This document shows positions 1 through 9,006 of a DNA stretch of 64,000 bases, piece after piece. The position numbers were made by a program, and so were the translations under genes. Within the stretch, counting starts at the first letter, position 1, and each line of letters opens with the position of its first letter. Origin of the DNA: Flavobacterium sp. ACAM 123 (GTDB lineage: Bacteria > Bacteroidota > Bacteroidia > Flavobacteriales > Flavobacteriaceae); assembly GCF_000264055.1 (NCBI RefSeq), contig NZ_AJXL01000002.1, positions 17,937 to 81,936 on the forward strand. Reading direction: 5' to 3'. The notes beneath the pieces are model-generated. The model saw only the letters and a program-made list of their open reading frames with translations. It had not been told where the DNA came from and made no database searches.

Positions 1-1248
1 GGATTTTTAGGATCATCAAGGCCATCATTCGGGTTTACTTTTGGGAGTCAAGATGATGTTCGATATGAAGCTGCGAAAAATGGTTGGCTGACCAGTTATC
101 AGGAGTTTAACCAAAATTATACTCAGGTAACCAATGAAATTTTTAAGGCGACGGCAAATGTAGATTTATTTCCAGATTTAAAAATTGATTTAGTGGCTGA
201 TAGGTCTTATTCTAATAATTTTTCAGAACAGTATAATGTTTTAGACGGACAGTATTATTCGCTTTCCCCTTATACCTACGGTCTTTTTTCTATTTCTACA
301 GTTCTGATAAAAACAGCGTTTTCGACCAGTGACGAACGTTCTTCTGCAGCATTTGATGAATTCAGAGCTAATAGACTTGTAGTGGCAAACCGATTAGCTT
401 TCCAGCGAGGTATAGATGTCAATAACCCGAGTAACCTTGATTCGGATGGATATCCGATAGGATTTAGTAAAGGCAATCAAGCCGTATTATTGCCTGCTTT
501 TATGGCTGCCTATTCAGGAAGTGATCCATCAGGCGTCTCTCTTGGCATTTTTAGAAGCGCCCCTATTCCGAACTGGGCAGTAAAGTATAATGGGTTGATG
601 CGTTATGACTTGTTCAAAAGGAACTTTAAAAGGTTCTCTTTGCAACATAATTACAGGGCATCTTATACCATTAATCAGTATCGGTCTAATTTTGATTATG
701 ATAAAACACCGAATGGAGTTGATGCGAGTGGTGACTTTTTTAATAAAACAATAATGTCTAATATCAACTTGGTTGAGCAGTTCAGTCCGCTTATTCGAAT
801 GGATTTTGAATTAAAAAGTTCATTAAAGATACTTACTGAGATTAAGAAAGACCGAGCGTTGTCAATGAGTTTTGACAATAATTTATTGACGGAAGTACAG
901 GGAATAGAATATGTTGTTGGAGTAGGGTATCGTTTTAAGGATGTAATTTTTAGTTCTAGGTTGGCAGATAACCCTTCGGGTATTATTAAAGGGGATATCA
1001 ATATGAAAGCAGACTTCTCCTATCGTAACAACCAAACCATAGTAAGATATTTAGATTATGACAACAATCAATTAGCTGGGGGGCAAAATATCTGGTCTTT
1101 AAAATTGACGGCAGATTATGCCTTCAGTAAAAACCTGACTGCTATTTTCTATTATGATCACTCTTTTTCAAAAGCAGTAATATCTACCTCGTTCCCACTT
1201 ACAAACATTCGGTCAGGATTTACGCTTCGATATAATTTTGGAAATTAA
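1..1248 (+). CDS. sprA: SprA, cell-surface translocon protein of type IX secretion, C-terminal part (5' end outside window)
   Basis: The reading frame is open from base 1, so this is the last 415 residues of a gene that begins before the window. The segment has alternating amphipathic strands with many Tyr, Asn and Arg residues and ends in an aromatic strand (LRYNFGN), as outer-membrane beta-barrel proteins do. SprA is a very large outer-membrane protein forming the conduit of the type IX secretion system used for gliding and adhesin secretion. The identification rests on this C-terminal barrel character together with the following genes: gcvH, a VanZ-like gene, deoC and a remB-like gene follow in the order I recall for F. 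johnsoniae. The first internal ATG or GTG codons are not real starts. It could in principle be another large barrel protein, but the synteny makes that unlikely. Confidence 0.82.
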   Translation, partial: GFLGSSRPSFGFTFGSQDDVRYEAAKNGWLTSYQEFNQNYTQVTNEIFKATANVDLFPDLKIDLVADRSYSNNFSEQYNVLDGQYYSLSPYTYGLFSISTVLIKTAFSTSDERSSAAFDEFRANRLVVANRLAFQRGIDVNNPSNLDSDGYPIGFSKGNQAVLLPAFMAAYSGSDPSGVSLGIFRSAPIPNWAVKYNGLMRYDLFKRNFKRFSLQHNYRASYTINQYRSNFDYDKTPNGVDASGDFFNKTIMSNINLVEQFSPLIRMDFELKSSLKILTEIKKDRALSMSFDNNLLTEVQGIEYVVGVGYRFKDVIFSSRLADNPSGIIKGDINMKADFSYRNNQTIVRYLDYDNNQLAGGQNIWSLKLTADYAFSKNLTAIFYYDHSFSKAVISTSFPLTNIRSGFTLRYNFGN

Positions 1249-1337
1249 ATTTATTAAAATCTGAACTATATTTGAATAGAAGAGTGTTACATTTGCGAGA
1301 CAATAATCAAATTATCAATTATCAACAAATATTTAAT

Positions 1338-1718
1338 ATGAATATACCAGCAGATTTAAAGTATACTAAAGATCACGAATGGGTTAGTTTAGAAGGTGAC
1401 GTGGCAACTGTAGGAATAACCCATTTTGCTCAAAAAGAATTAGGGGATATCGTTTATGTTGAAGTGGAAACTTTAGATCAAACTTTGGAAAAAGATGAGG
1501 TCTTTGGTACTGTGGAAGCTGTTAAAACAGTGTCTGATTTGTTTTTACCAGTAGCAGGAGAAATTGTTGAATTCAACGATGCTTTAGAAGGTACGCCGGA
1601 AGCTGTGAACGCTGATCCTTATGGTGCTGGATGGATGATAAAAATTAAAGTTTCAAATGTTGCGGATTACGATTCTTTGCTTTCAAGTGAGGCTTACAAA
1701 GAACTTATAGGTGCTTAA
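1338..1718 (+). CDS. gcvH: Glycine cleavage system H protein
   Basis: This 126-residue protein is the lipoyl carrier of the glycine cleavage complex. It shuttles the aminomethyl group from the P protein to the T protein and is reoxidised by the L protein. The lipoylation site is Lys63 in the context EAVKTVSD, preceded by the typical KDHEWV N-terminal segment. The ATG at 1338 gives the usual family N-terminus and length; an upstream in-frame start at 1272 would add a non-conserved extension. It lies 89 bases after sprA and overlaps the next gene by 8 bases. The other glycine cleavage genes are not in this window, so the linkage with sprA appears to be lineage-specific synteny rather than a functional operon. 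Confidence 0.96.
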   Translation: MNIPADLKYTKDHEWVSLEGDVATVGITHFAQKELGDIVYVEVETLDQTLEKDEVFGTVEAVKTVSDLFLPVAGEIVEFNDALEGTPEAVNADPYGAGWMIKIKVSNVADYDSLLSSEAYKELIGA

Positions 1719-2094
1719 ACAAATAGTTTTTTGGATTGCTTTATTTTGGACGGGAGTTATTCTTTTTTTAAGTTTAGTTCAATCAGATGAGCTTCCGGCA
1801 GTGAATATTGAAAATTTGGATAAAGTAGTTCATGCTTTTTTTCACTTTGTATTCACGTCCCTTTGGATTTTGTTTTTTAAAACGCAAATAAAAGACCCTG
1901 ATAGTTATAAGCCTTATATTATTTCATTTTTGTTTTCTGTCCTTTTTGGAGTGACAGTAGAAATGTTACAAGGACAATATACCACCACCAGAAAAGAGGA
2001 TGCATTGGATGTAGCTGCAAATATGGTCGGAGCGGCTTTAGCGGTGTTTTCAATTATTTTATATTTTAAAAATAGGTGCTCAAATAAAAGTTGA
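1711..2094 (+). CDS. VanZ family membrane protein
   Basis: The 127-residue protein has about four hydrophobic segments and the VanZ-like pattern of a short N-terminal helix, a [10 protein letters not shown] segment and a late TVEMLQG...[12 protein letters not shown] segment. VanZ-like proteins are small integral membrane proteins; the founding member gives low-level teicoplanin resistance, but the role of bacteroidal homologues is not known. The start is GTG at 1711 and overlaps the end of gcvH by 8 bases, which points to translational coupling. An intrinsic terminator follows directly, so this is the end of the transcript that includes gcvH. Confidence 0.85.
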   Translation: MLKQIVFWIALFWTGVILFLSLVQSDELPAVNIENLDKVVHAFFHFVFTSLWILFFKTQIKDPDSYKPYIISFLFSVLFGVTVEMLQGQYTTTRKEDALDVAANMVGAALAVFSIILYFKNRCSNKS

Positions 2095-2106
2095 TACAAA
2101 TAGTAG

Positions 2107-2128
2107 TCCCACCTCGGTGGGATTTTTT
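2107..2128 (+). terminator. Intrinsic terminator after the VanZ-like gene
   Basis: A perfect 7-bp stem (tcccacc paired with ggtggga) with a 2-base loop, effectively a 6-bp stem with a 4-base loop, is followed by six T residues. It lies 13 bases after the stop codon of the VanZ-like gene. Confidence 0.85.
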
Positions 2129-2337
2129 GTGTTAAAGAAGTAATTCTTTTTGTTTTATAATTTAATTTTCATCAGATTTTAGTAGTTTTATTCCGTCCTT
2201 ATCATGAAGGTCTAGAATTCAAATTAATAGCTGCAGATTTTGTCTTTAAACGGAACTGTTTCGATAAAACTAATCTTAATTTAATATGTATTTTTACAAC
2301 CTATTAAATTATCATTTATACTTAAACCAGTAGAATA

Positions 2338-3081
2338 ATGAACATCAAAAAATATTTAGATTCGACCTATTTGAAAACGGCGGATCAGGCAGGACTTGAT
2401 AAGGAAGGTAATATTAAAGTGGTCAAAGGGTTTGTTCAAGAAGCTATTGATGAGCATTTTAAACTGATTATGATTCGCCCTAACATGGTTTCATTGGTCA
2501 GACAAATGATCACGGATGCTACTTCAGATTTGCAAATTGGTACTGTTATAGATTTTCCGGATGGGCAGGCAACTATTGATGTTAAATTAGTCGAAGCTAA
2601 AAAGGCGATTCAAGATGGAGCGGATGATTTGGATTTTGTCTGTAATTATGAGGCCTTTAAAAATGGCAATATAGATTTAGTTAAAGAAGAGATTCTGAAA
2701 GGAACTCAACTTGGTATCGAAAACAATAAAGTGGTAAAATGGATTATTGAGGTCGCCGCATTGAATGATAAGCAAATTATACAATTGACGGCTTTGATTA
2801 AAAATGTTGTAATTTCAAATTTTAAGGAGGCTAATTTTGCTTCTGTATTTGTGAAGTCTTCGACTGGGTTTTATAAGACTGAAAATAATTTACCTAATGG
2901 CGCAACAATTCCAGTGATTAGTCTAATGTTAGAAAATGCTACACCACTTTCTGTGAAAGCAGCTGGTGGTGTTAGGACTTATGGGGAGGCGGTCGAAATG
3001 ATTAATTTAGGTGTGAATCGAATAGGGACTTCTGGGGCAAAAGCAATTGCAGATGGAGAAAGCACGAACAGTGGTTACTAA
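2338..3081 (+). CDS. deoC: Deoxyribose-phosphate aldolase
   Basis: The 247-residue enzyme cleaves 2-deoxyribose 5-phosphate to glyceraldehyde 3-phosphate and acetaldehyde in cytoplasmic deoxynucleoside catabolism. The Schiff-base lysine is Lys173 in FVKSSTGF, the second catalytic lysine is Lys207 in VKAAGGVRT, and an acidic residue lies at Asp99 in the DDLDFV segment, all at the spacing of class I DeoC aldolases. The length is typical. It is preceded by a 243-base spacer after a terminator, so it probably starts its own transcript, and remB follows 19 bases after its stop. Confidence 0.95.
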   Translation: MNIKKYLDSTYLKTADQAGLDKEGNIKVVKGFVQEAIDEHFKLIMIRPNMVSLVRQMITDATSDLQIGTVIDFPDGQATIDVKLVEAKKAIQDGADDLDFVCNYEAFKNGNIDLVKEEILKGTQLGIENNKVVKWIIEVAALNDKQIIQLTALIKNVVISNFKEANFASVFVKSSTGFYKTENNLPNGATIPVISLMLENATPLSVKAAGGVRTYGEAVEMINLGVNRIGTSGAKAIADGESTNSGY

Positions 3082-3100
3082 TTTTACAATTAAAATCAAT

Positions 3101-5218
3101 ATGAAAAAGGGTTTATTCGCTGTATTTTTGTCATTTTTTTCTTTTTTTATGTACTCGCAAGGCCAAGACTTGTTAAAGTCAAATCGTTCTCCAGAGCGTT
3201 TTCCTATTTTTCCTCGTTGTGAAAACAGGGAGAATGCGGAATTGGAAAGTTGTTTTTACAATGAAGTTCAAGATTTTGTTTTTCGCAATTTTGTGGTACC
3301 CGAAGACCTGATTGAAAACGATTTTCAAGGAAATGTAAAAGTGCTTTTTGAGGTAGATGCAAATGGTGTTTTCAAAGTAATTTATGTCAATGCAATTGAT
3401 GAGGAATTATTAGCAGAAGCGAAAAGAGTTTTTGCTAAATTTCCCAAAATCACTCCCTCGACCTACAACGGCAGGTCAGTCTATTCAAAATACAATATTA
3501 CTATTTCAATTCCATTGAAAAGTGCTGAAACAAGAGCGGGCGAGGTATTGGCTCGAGCCGAGATAATACAAAGCAAAACAAAGCAGTTAACGGAATTAGA
3601 TAGTATGGTTTATAAGAAATACAATAATCCAGAGTATGATAGCCATTTAAATATCCCTTTTTCTCATAGTTATTACGCGCAATTTGATGGCGCGTTAAAC
3701 CGTGTAGGGAGCAATAGTCACACAGCCTCAAAACCGTACACGTATACTGAGGTGTCAAAGTATTATGATGTTAAAGCGGCAAATGAAAAACTTAAAAAAA
3801 ATGTTTCTGGTTGGTGGGCCAAAAAGTTGTGGAATGAAAATACAGTTGAAATTCAAGGAGACGGCTATTGGTTGTCATTAAATCCAATATTAGATTTACA
3901 AGTAGGTAAAGCTTCTCATAGCGACGTTTCCTATACGTATGTCAATACACGCGCACTTAATTTTAGAGGGGGTCTTGGAGATAAACTTAATTTTACTACA
4001 ACCGTATTTGAAAGCCAAGGACGTTTTGCAGATTATTTTAATAGTTATGCCGAATCGATAAAACCTGCAGGTGGTAATCCAGCAATTATTCCTGGAATGG
4101 GGATTGCTAAAAATTTTAAAACGGACTCCTACGATTTTCCTTTGGCGGAAGCTAATTTGACATTGACGGCAAGCAAGCATATTGATTTGCAATTGGGATA
4201 TGGAAGGAATTTTATTGGCGACGGATATCGCTCGCTGTTGGAAAGTGATGGAGCCAATCCCTATCCTTACTTTAAAGTAAACACTAATTTTTGGAAAATA
4301 AAATATACGAATACGTACATGTGGCTCAAAGACGTTCGTCCGGAAGTTACTTTGGAAAGAACCTATGCGACTAAGTTTATGGCAAACCACTATTTGAGTT
4401 GGAATATATCTAACAGATTGAATCTTGGCTTCTTTGAATCAGTTATATGGACCAACACCAATGACAGGGGTTTTGACGCCAGTTTTGTCAATCCGATTGT
4501 ATTTTATAGATCAGTTGAGTTTGCGTCTTCAGCCAGAACAGGAAATGCGCTATTAGGACTTACATACAAGTATAAGTGGAGCGATAAAATTAATGTATAC
4601 GGCCAATTTTTATTAGATGAATTTTCTTTGGGAGATATAAAAAGACAAGATAATAGTTGGAAAAATAAGTATGGGTATCAGTTGGGAGTTAAATACTATA
4701 ATGCATTTCAGGTTGATAATTTATTATTACAGTTAGAGTACAATCATGTGCGTCCCTATGTGTATAGTCATAGTGTGCCAATTACAAATTACGGACACAA
4801 TAATCAAAGCATTGGTCATCAATGGGGCGGAAACTTTAAAGAATTTATTGCTATTGCGCGTTACCACAAAGGCAGGTATTTCGCTGATGCAAAAGTTACG
4901 GCGGGTACCCGTGGTCTCGACTTTGACACTGCCGATGACCGCAACAACTACGGTGGGAATATATACAAGGATTATGATGAAAACAGACCATTTGACCGTG
5001 GTGTAAAAGTGGGGCAGGGAAATAAAACGTCTCTTTTTATAGCGGATATTCAAGGAGGGTATTTAGTAAATCCCACTACTAATTTAAAAATTTACGGTAG
5101 TTATATTTACAGGAGTTTTGATCCTACGAAGAATACGGTAACAAAATTTAACGAGAGTACCAGTTGGTTTACTTTGGGACTGCGTGCCGACGTCTTTAAT
5201 TGGTATTTTGATTACTAA
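3101..5218 (+). CDS. remB: RemB-like gliding motility protein (TonB-C-like domain plus outer-membrane barrel)
   Basis: The 705-residue protein starts with a signal peptide (residues 1 to about 20, ending YSQGQ). Residues about 35-140 resemble the C-terminal domain of TonB (QGNVKVLFEVDANG, then AKRVFAKFPKITP), and the remainder is rich in aromatic amphipathic strands typical of a capsule-assembly/Wzi-type outer-membrane barrel. RemB of F. johnsoniae is a gliding-associated protein of this size that, as I recall, lies a few genes downstream of sprA, as here. The ATG at 3101 is chosen because it gives an immediate signal peptide; an in-frame start at 3047 would lie inside deoC. The precise role of RemB is not settled. 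The assignment comes from architecture and synteny. Confidence 0.72.
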   Translation: MKKGLFAVFLSFFSFFMYSQGQDLLKSNRSPERFPIFPRCENRENAELESCFYNEVQDFVFRNFVVPEDLIENDFQGNVKVLFEVDANGVFKVIYVNAIDEELLAEAKRVFAKFPKITPSTYNGRSVYSKYNITISIPLKSAETRAGEVLARAEIIQSKTKQLTELDSMVYKKYNNPEYDSHLNIPFSHSYYAQFDGALNRVGSNSHTASKPYTYTEVSKYYDVKAANEKLKKNVSGWWAKKLWNENTVEIQGDGYWLSLNPILDLQVGKASHSDVSYTYVNTRALNFRGGLGDKLNFTTTVFESQGRFADYFNSYAESIKPAGGNPAIIPGMGIAKNFKTDSYDFPLAEANLTLTASKHIDLQLGYGRNFIGDGYRSLLESDGANPYPYFKVNTNFWKIKYTNTYMWLKDVRPEVTLERTYATKFMANHYLSWNISNRLNLGFFESVIWTNTNDRGFDASFVNPIVFYRSVEFASSARTGNALLGLTYKYKWSDKINVYGQFLLDEFSLGDIKRQDNSWKNKYGYQLGVKYYNAFQVDNLLLQLEYNHVRPYVYSHSVPITNYGHNNQSIGHQWGGNFKEFIAIARYHKGRYFADAKVTAGTRGLDFDTADDRNNYGGNIYKDYDENRPFDRGVKVGQGNKTSLFIADIQGGYLVNPTTNLKIYGSYIYRSFDPTKNTVTKFNESTSWFTLGLRADVFNWYFDY

Positions 5219-5256
5219 AGCTCCTTTTAGGCAACTGCCTTTGTAATTCAAAATAA

Positions 5257-5291
5257 AATGCCTCATTTTGTAAATAGGGGCGGTTTTTTCT
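5257..5291 (+). terminator. Weak terminator-like hairpin after remB
   Basis: A short G+C stem (gcctc against ggggc, one G-U pair) with a long loop is followed by a TTTTTT run. The position, about 40 bases after remB and before the oxidase operon, fits a terminator, but the stem is weak. Confidence 0.4.
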
Positions 5292-5348
5292 ATAAATATT
5301 ACTTTAAAAAAATCTAAAATCTTCATTCCGATTTCTATCAGTAAGTTG

Positions 5349-5356
5349 TACCTTTG
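5349..5356 (+). promoter_or_regulatory. Probable -7 element of the cytochrome oxidase operon promoter
   Basis: The sequence TACCTTTG matches the Bacteroidetes -7 consensus TAnnTTTG and lies 20 bases before the ATG of the heme O synthase gene. No clear TTTG box is present 17-23 bases upstream, so only the -7 element is supported. Confidence 0.5.
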
Positions 5357-5376
5357 CAACAGTTTTAGAAAACCTA

Positions 5377-6291
5377 ATGAAAACCGCATTGAATAGTTCG
5401 TCAAATACATTTTCCCTTAAAACTGTTTTTTTGGATTTTAAAGAAATCACGAAGGCTGGATTAGCCATAAGTGTTTTATTTTCCTCTATTGCAGGATACT
5501 TTTTGGGTTTTAGTAAGGAGCATCCCTTTCAGTGGTCTGTATTGATAATGCTGGCTATCGGTGGATATTGTATGGTGGGTGCTTCAAATGCATTCAATCA
5601 GGTAATAGAAAAGGATTTAGATGCCTTAATGGATAGAACTAAAAATCGTCCTGTTCCGACGGGAAGAATGTCTACTTTTTCAGCCGTGGTCGTAGCGAGC
5701 CTACTAACTATAATTGGAATCACATTGTTATATATGATCAATCCTAAGACAGCGATGTTTGGTGCGATTTCTATATTTTTATATACAAGTGTTTATACTC
5801 CCTTGAAAACGGTGACATCACTATCTGTTTTTGTGGGTGCCTTTCCTGGAGCGATTCCGTTCATGTTAGGTTGGGTAGCAGCAACGGGTGATTTCGGAAT
5901 AGAAGCGGGAACGTTATTTTTAATTCAGTTTTTTTGGCAATTTCCTCATTTTTGGTCAATAGGTTGGTTGTTGTATGAAGATTACGAAAAAGCAGGGTTT
6001 TTTATGTTGCCAACAGGAAAAAAAGATAAAGGTACTGCTTTGCAGGTTATTTTGTACACAGTATGGCTTATTATAGCTTCATTGTTGCCCTCGTTAGGGT
6101 ATACCGGGAAGTTATTTATTTCGCCTCTGGCCGCAGTAGTTATTTTTTTATTGGGTGTGTGGATGTTGTTTTATGCAGTAAAACTTTATAAGTTAAGAAC
6201 AGCAAAAGCAGCGAAAACCTTAATGCTGGTTAGTGTTGGGTACATCACCTTGTTACAATTAGTGTATATAATTGATAAATTTTTGAGATAG
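5377..6291 (+). CDS. ctaB: Protoheme IX farnesyltransferase (heme O synthase)
   Basis: The 304-residue polytopic membrane enzyme adds a farnesyl group to heme B to make heme O, the precursor of heme A for the terminal oxidase. The prenyltransferase signature is at residues 71-86, starting NAFNQVIEKDLDALMDR and continuing with TKNRPVPTGRM. About eight or nine hydrophobic segments follow, as in UbiA-family enzymes. It is the first gene of an operon of oxidase subunits and assembly factors; the next start codon is two bases after its stop. A heme A synthase (CtaA) is not in this window. Confidence 0.95.
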   Translation: MKTALNSSSNTFSLKTVFLDFKEITKAGLAISVLFSSIAGYFLGFSKEHPFQWSVLIMLAIGGYCMVGASNAFNQVIEKDLDALMDRTKNRPVPTGRMSTFSAVVVASLLTIIGITLLYMINPKTAMFGAISIFLYTSVYTPLKTVTSLSVFVGAFPGAIPFMLGWVAATGDFGIEAGTLFLIQFFWQFPHFWSIGWLLYEDYEKAGFFMLPTGKKDKGTALQVILYTVWLIIASLLPSLGYTGKLFISPLAAVVIFLLGVWMLFYAVKLYKLRTAKAAKTLMLVSVGYITLLQLVYIIDKFLR

Positions 6292-6293
6292 TT

Positions 6294-6881
6294 ATGGAAG
6301 TTACAATGACAAGAGAAGAATATAAATCGAGAACAGGAAGGTCATATAAATTGATTTTGTTGTTTTCTATGGTCAGCATGACCATGATGTTTGCAGGTCT
6401 TACCAGTGCTTTTGTGGTAAGTAAATCTAGAGTAGATTGGTTGAAAGATTTTGAATTACCATCGGCTTTTTATTTCAGTACTTTGGTGATAATTGGTTGT
6501 AGTGTTACCTTTCATTTGGCCAAAAAAGCAATTCAAAAAGACAACAAAAAGGCTACAACTACATTTCTTTTTACGACATTAGTATTGGGAATATTGTTTG
6601 TAATTTTACAGTTTGTAGGCTTTGACCAGATAGTGCAACAGGGGTATTATTTTACAGGAAGTGAGAGTACGATTACAACTACGTTTCTTTATGTCGTAGC
6701 TGTGGTACACTTACTGCACCTCGCTGGCGGCTTGATTTCATTGTTGATTATAATTTATAATCATTTTAAACAAAAATACAATTCGAGTCAAACTCTTGGA
6801 ATAGAACTAGGTGCAATGTACTGGCACTTTCTTGATTTCTTGTGGATTTATTTATTTGTATTTTTATATTTCTTTAAATAA
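6294..6881 (+). CDS. Cytochrome c oxidase subunit III (short form)
   Basis: This 195-residue protein has five hydrophobic helices and the subunit III features of a conserved HLLHLAGGL segment and a C-terminal YWHFLDFLWIYLF segment. Subunit III has no metal centre; it stabilises the catalytic subunit and supports proton uptake. The gene lies between ctaB and a second, longer subunit III gene, an arrangement usual in Bacteroidetes. Subunits I and II are encoded elsewhere. The start at 6294 is tightly coupled to ctaB. Confidence 0.92.
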   Translation: MEVTMTREEYKSRTGRSYKLILLFSMVSMTMMFAGLTSAFVVSKSRVDWLKDFELPSAFYFSTLVIIGCSVTFHLAKKAIQKDNKKATTTFLFTTLVLGILFVILQFVGFDQIVQQGYYFTGSESTITTTFLYVVAVVHLLHLAGGLISLLIIIYNHFKQKYNSSQTLGIELGAMYWHFLDFLWIYLFVFLYFFK

Positions 6882-6891
6882 GAAAAAAACG

Positions 6892-6899
6892 TAAATTTG
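6892..6899 (+). promoter_or_regulatory. Possible internal -7 element before the long subunit III gene
   Basis: TAAATTTG matches TAnnTTTG and ends 25 bases before the ATG at 6924. No -33 box stands at the right distance, so an internal promoter is only possible. Confidence 0.3.
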
Positions 6900-6923
6900 A
6901 GAACTTTTTAACGAATAACTTTT

Positions 6924-7901
6924 ATGGGATCTACAGTTACTGCTGGGAATAGCAAAGAAAAAACTTGGGGAGGCGGCAATGAGCCAATGGGAGCAAGTTA
7001 TGGTAAATTAATGATGTGGTTTTTTATTGTATCAGATGCTTTAACGTTCTCTGCATTTTTAGCGGCTTACGGGTTTTCTAGGTTTAAATTTATTGAGACA
7101 TGGCCATTGGCAGATGAAGTGTTTACGCACTTTCCTTTCATGCATGGTGTATCAGCGCCTATGTACTATGTTGCATTGATGACTTTTATTTTGATTTTTT
7201 CATCAGTAACAATGGTTTTGGCTGTTGATGCGGGTCATCAAATGAAAAAAGATAAAGTCGTTCTGTACATGTTTTTGACCATCCTTGGTGGAGGAATCTT
7301 TGTAGGATCCCAAGCTTGGGAATGGAAGAATTTCATCACCGGGGAGTATGGCGCAATCGAGACAAAAGGAGGTAGTTTGCTCCAATTTGTTGATAAGGAA
7401 GGCAAACGTGTAGCTCTTGCAGATTTTGCAGCGAATTTACATGACGCAAGAGAGCAATTGACTCCAGATAAAGCAAAGTGGTTCATGAGTGAGCCAGCTT
7501 TACCGTCTTTTTCGGTAGCGGAGGTTCAGGCAGGTTTTAAATCCCATCCAGATATACTGGTACGAACAGAGGTGTTGACTGCTGAAAAGCAAAAAACAAT
7601 TCTATCAAGAGAGGAATCTGAATTAAGATTGAGTGAGGCGCATTATGTTGTTGAGGGTGCTAATCTCAAAAGGAATGAGTATGGTAGTAAGTTGTTTGCC
7701 GATTTCTTTTTCTTTATAACAGGTTTTCACGGTGTTCACGTTCTATCAGGTGTTATTATAAATATCATTATATTTTTTAATGTTCTGAGTGGAACCTATG
7801 AGAAAAGAGGAAGTTACGAAATGGTCGAAAAAGTTGGTTTATACTGGCACTTCGTCGATTTAGTTTGGGTATTTGTATTTACGGTTTTCTATCTAGTTTA
7901 A
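6924..7901 (+). CDS. Cytochrome c oxidase subunit III (long form with soluble insertion)
   Basis: The 325-residue protein has subunit III helices at both ends, including the C-terminal GFHGVHVLSGV and LYWHFVDLVWVFVF segments. Between them, about residues 135-260, lies a hydrophilic stretch of roughly 120 residues not found in the short paralogue just upstream. The insertion contains no obvious metal-binding motif. Two subunit III proteins in one operon are common in Bacteroidetes, and the long form probably packs against the caa3- or cbb3-like catalytic core encoded elsewhere. The subunit IV gene follows 18 bases later. Confidence 0.92.
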   Translation: MGSTVTAGNSKEKTWGGGNEPMGASYGKLMMWFFIVSDALTFSAFLAAYGFSRFKFIETWPLADEVFTHFPFMHGVSAPMYYVALMTFILIFSSVTMVLAVDAGHQMKKDKVVLYMFLTILGGGIFVGSQAWEWKNFITGEYGAIETKGGSLLQFVDKEGKRVALADFAANLHDAREQLTPDKAKWFMSEPALPSFSVAEVQAGFKSHPDILVRTEVLTAEKQKTILSREESELRLSEAHYVVEGANLKRNEYGSKLFADFFFFITGFHGVHVLSGVIINIIIFFNVLSGTYEKRGSYEMVEKVGLYWHFVDLVWVFVFTVFYLV

Positions 7902-7919
7902 TTTTCAAAAGTTTTTATT

Positions 7920-8276
7920 ATGTCACACGAACACGAATTTGTATCTAATACCAGCAAAATCTGGAAAGTTTTCGGAATATTATCTTTGGTTACTATCATA
8001 GAGGTAATTTTAGGTATTCTTAAGCCAGACGCATTGCAGTTCAGCAATTTTATGGGGATGAATCTGCTTAATTGGATATTTTATGCCCTTACGGTTTACA
8101 AGGCATATTATATTGTTTATTCATTTATGCACATGGACGGTGAAAAAACGGCTTTGAGATATGCAGTTGTACTGCCGGTAATATTTTTAATTTTATATAT
8201 TCTCTTCATTCTTTTGACTGAAGGTAACTATATATATGGGGTTTTTAAAAATTCGACTATAAAATGGAATTTTTAA
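7920..8276 (+). CDS. Cytochrome c oxidase subunit IV family protein
   Basis: The 118-residue protein has three hydrophobic helices and the layout of the bacterial subunit IV (CyoD/CtaF) family, including a SFMHMDGEKTALRYAVVLP segment typical of Bacteroidetes members. It is an accessory subunit that helps to assemble the oxidase. It is the last gene before a strong intrinsic terminator, although the assembly genes continue after it. Confidence 0.88.
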   Translation: MSHEHEFVSNTSKIWKVFGILSLVTIIEVILGILKPDALQFSNFMGMNLLNWIFYALTVYKAYYIVYSFMHMDGEKTALRYAVVLPVIFLILYILFILLTEGNYIYGVFKNSTIKWNF

Positions 8277-8294
8277 CAATATATTAATTCACAA

Positions 8295-8321
8295 AAAGGT
8301 GCGCTTTGCGTGCCTTTTTTT
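8295..8321 (+). terminator. Intrinsic terminator after the oxidase subunit IV gene
   Basis: A 10-bp stem (aaaggtgcgc with gcgtgccttt, two G-U pairs) and a 3-base loop run into a stretch of seven T residues. It separates the structural subunits from the assembly genes downstream. Confidence 0.8.
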
Positions 8322-8328
8322 ATTTTTG
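8321..8328 (+). promoter_or_regulatory. Probable -7 element for the oxidase assembly genes
   Basis: TATTTTTG immediately follows the terminator hairpin and matches TAnnTTTG; the ATG at 8354 is 25 bases downstream. It would allow the assembly genes to be transcribed independently of the subunits. Confidence 0.4.
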
Positions 8329-8353
8329 CACTTTAAATAGTATTTTAAGTATA

Positions 8354-8995
8354 ATGAAAAAAAATATAGTTCTTTTCGTACTTTTTGTTTTGCCAATAGT
8401 AGCGTATCTTTTCTTTGCTACCGGAGTAAATGGTTTTACAAAATTGCCTGTAATTACTCCTAAAGTCAATGACTTTGGGGATTGGAAGTCTTTAGACGGA
8501 AAAAAAATTACTTTAAATGATAAAATCACCGTTTTAGGTTTTGGCGGTTCTAGTATTTTGGAAAACCGGGGTAACCTTTTTAATCTTAATCAAAAAATTT
8601 ATCAACGTTATCATACTTTCAAGGACGTGCAGTTTGTGATGATTTGCCCTTTGGGTACAGAGAGCGATATTAAAAGTATTTTTGACGCTTTAGAGGAGTT
8701 CACAGATTTGGCGCAATGGCATTTTTTGTTTGCTACACCCCAAGAGATCAATTCCTATTATTCGCAATTAAAGTTAGTTGGAAAATTAGATGCTAATGCT
8801 GGTACTCCTGATGTTTATATTCTAGACAAGGAGAGAAATCTTAGAGGAAGAAAGAAGGTAAAAGATTATAAGGAGGGATATAGTACTTTTAGTCCTGCTG
8901 AATTGAGTAATGAGATGTTAGATGATTTTAAAGTTATTCTATACGAATACAGAGCAGCACTCAAGAAAAATCGTAATGCTACAAAGCAACTATAA
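8354..8995 (+). CDS. Membrane-anchored thioredoxin-fold-like protein of the oxidase operon, lacking a CxxC site
   Basis: The 213-residue protein starts with one membrane helix or uncleaved signal (residues 1-24). The rest has a Sco/peroxiredoxin-like outline: GDWKSLDGKKITLND, ITVLGFGGSS where redox proteins carry their cysteines, and a late TPDVYILDKERNLRG strand. There is no CxxC or CxxxC pair. It lies 11 bases before the Sco gene, so a role in oxidase assembly is likely but is inferred from context. The ATG at 8354 is chosen because the earlier TTG start at 8306 lies inside the terminator hairpin. Confidence 0.75.
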   Translation: MKKNIVLFVLFVLPIVAYLFFATGVNGFTKLPVITPKVNDFGDWKSLDGKKITLNDKITVLGFGGSSILENRGNLFNLNQKIYQRYHTFKDVQFVMICPLGTESDIKSIFDALEEFTDLAQWHFLFATPQEINSYYSQLKLVGKLDANAGTPDVYILDKERNLRGRKKVKDYKEGYSTFSPAELSNEMLDDFKVILYEYRAALKKNRNATKQL

Positions 8996-9006
8996 ATTTA
9001 AGTTAT

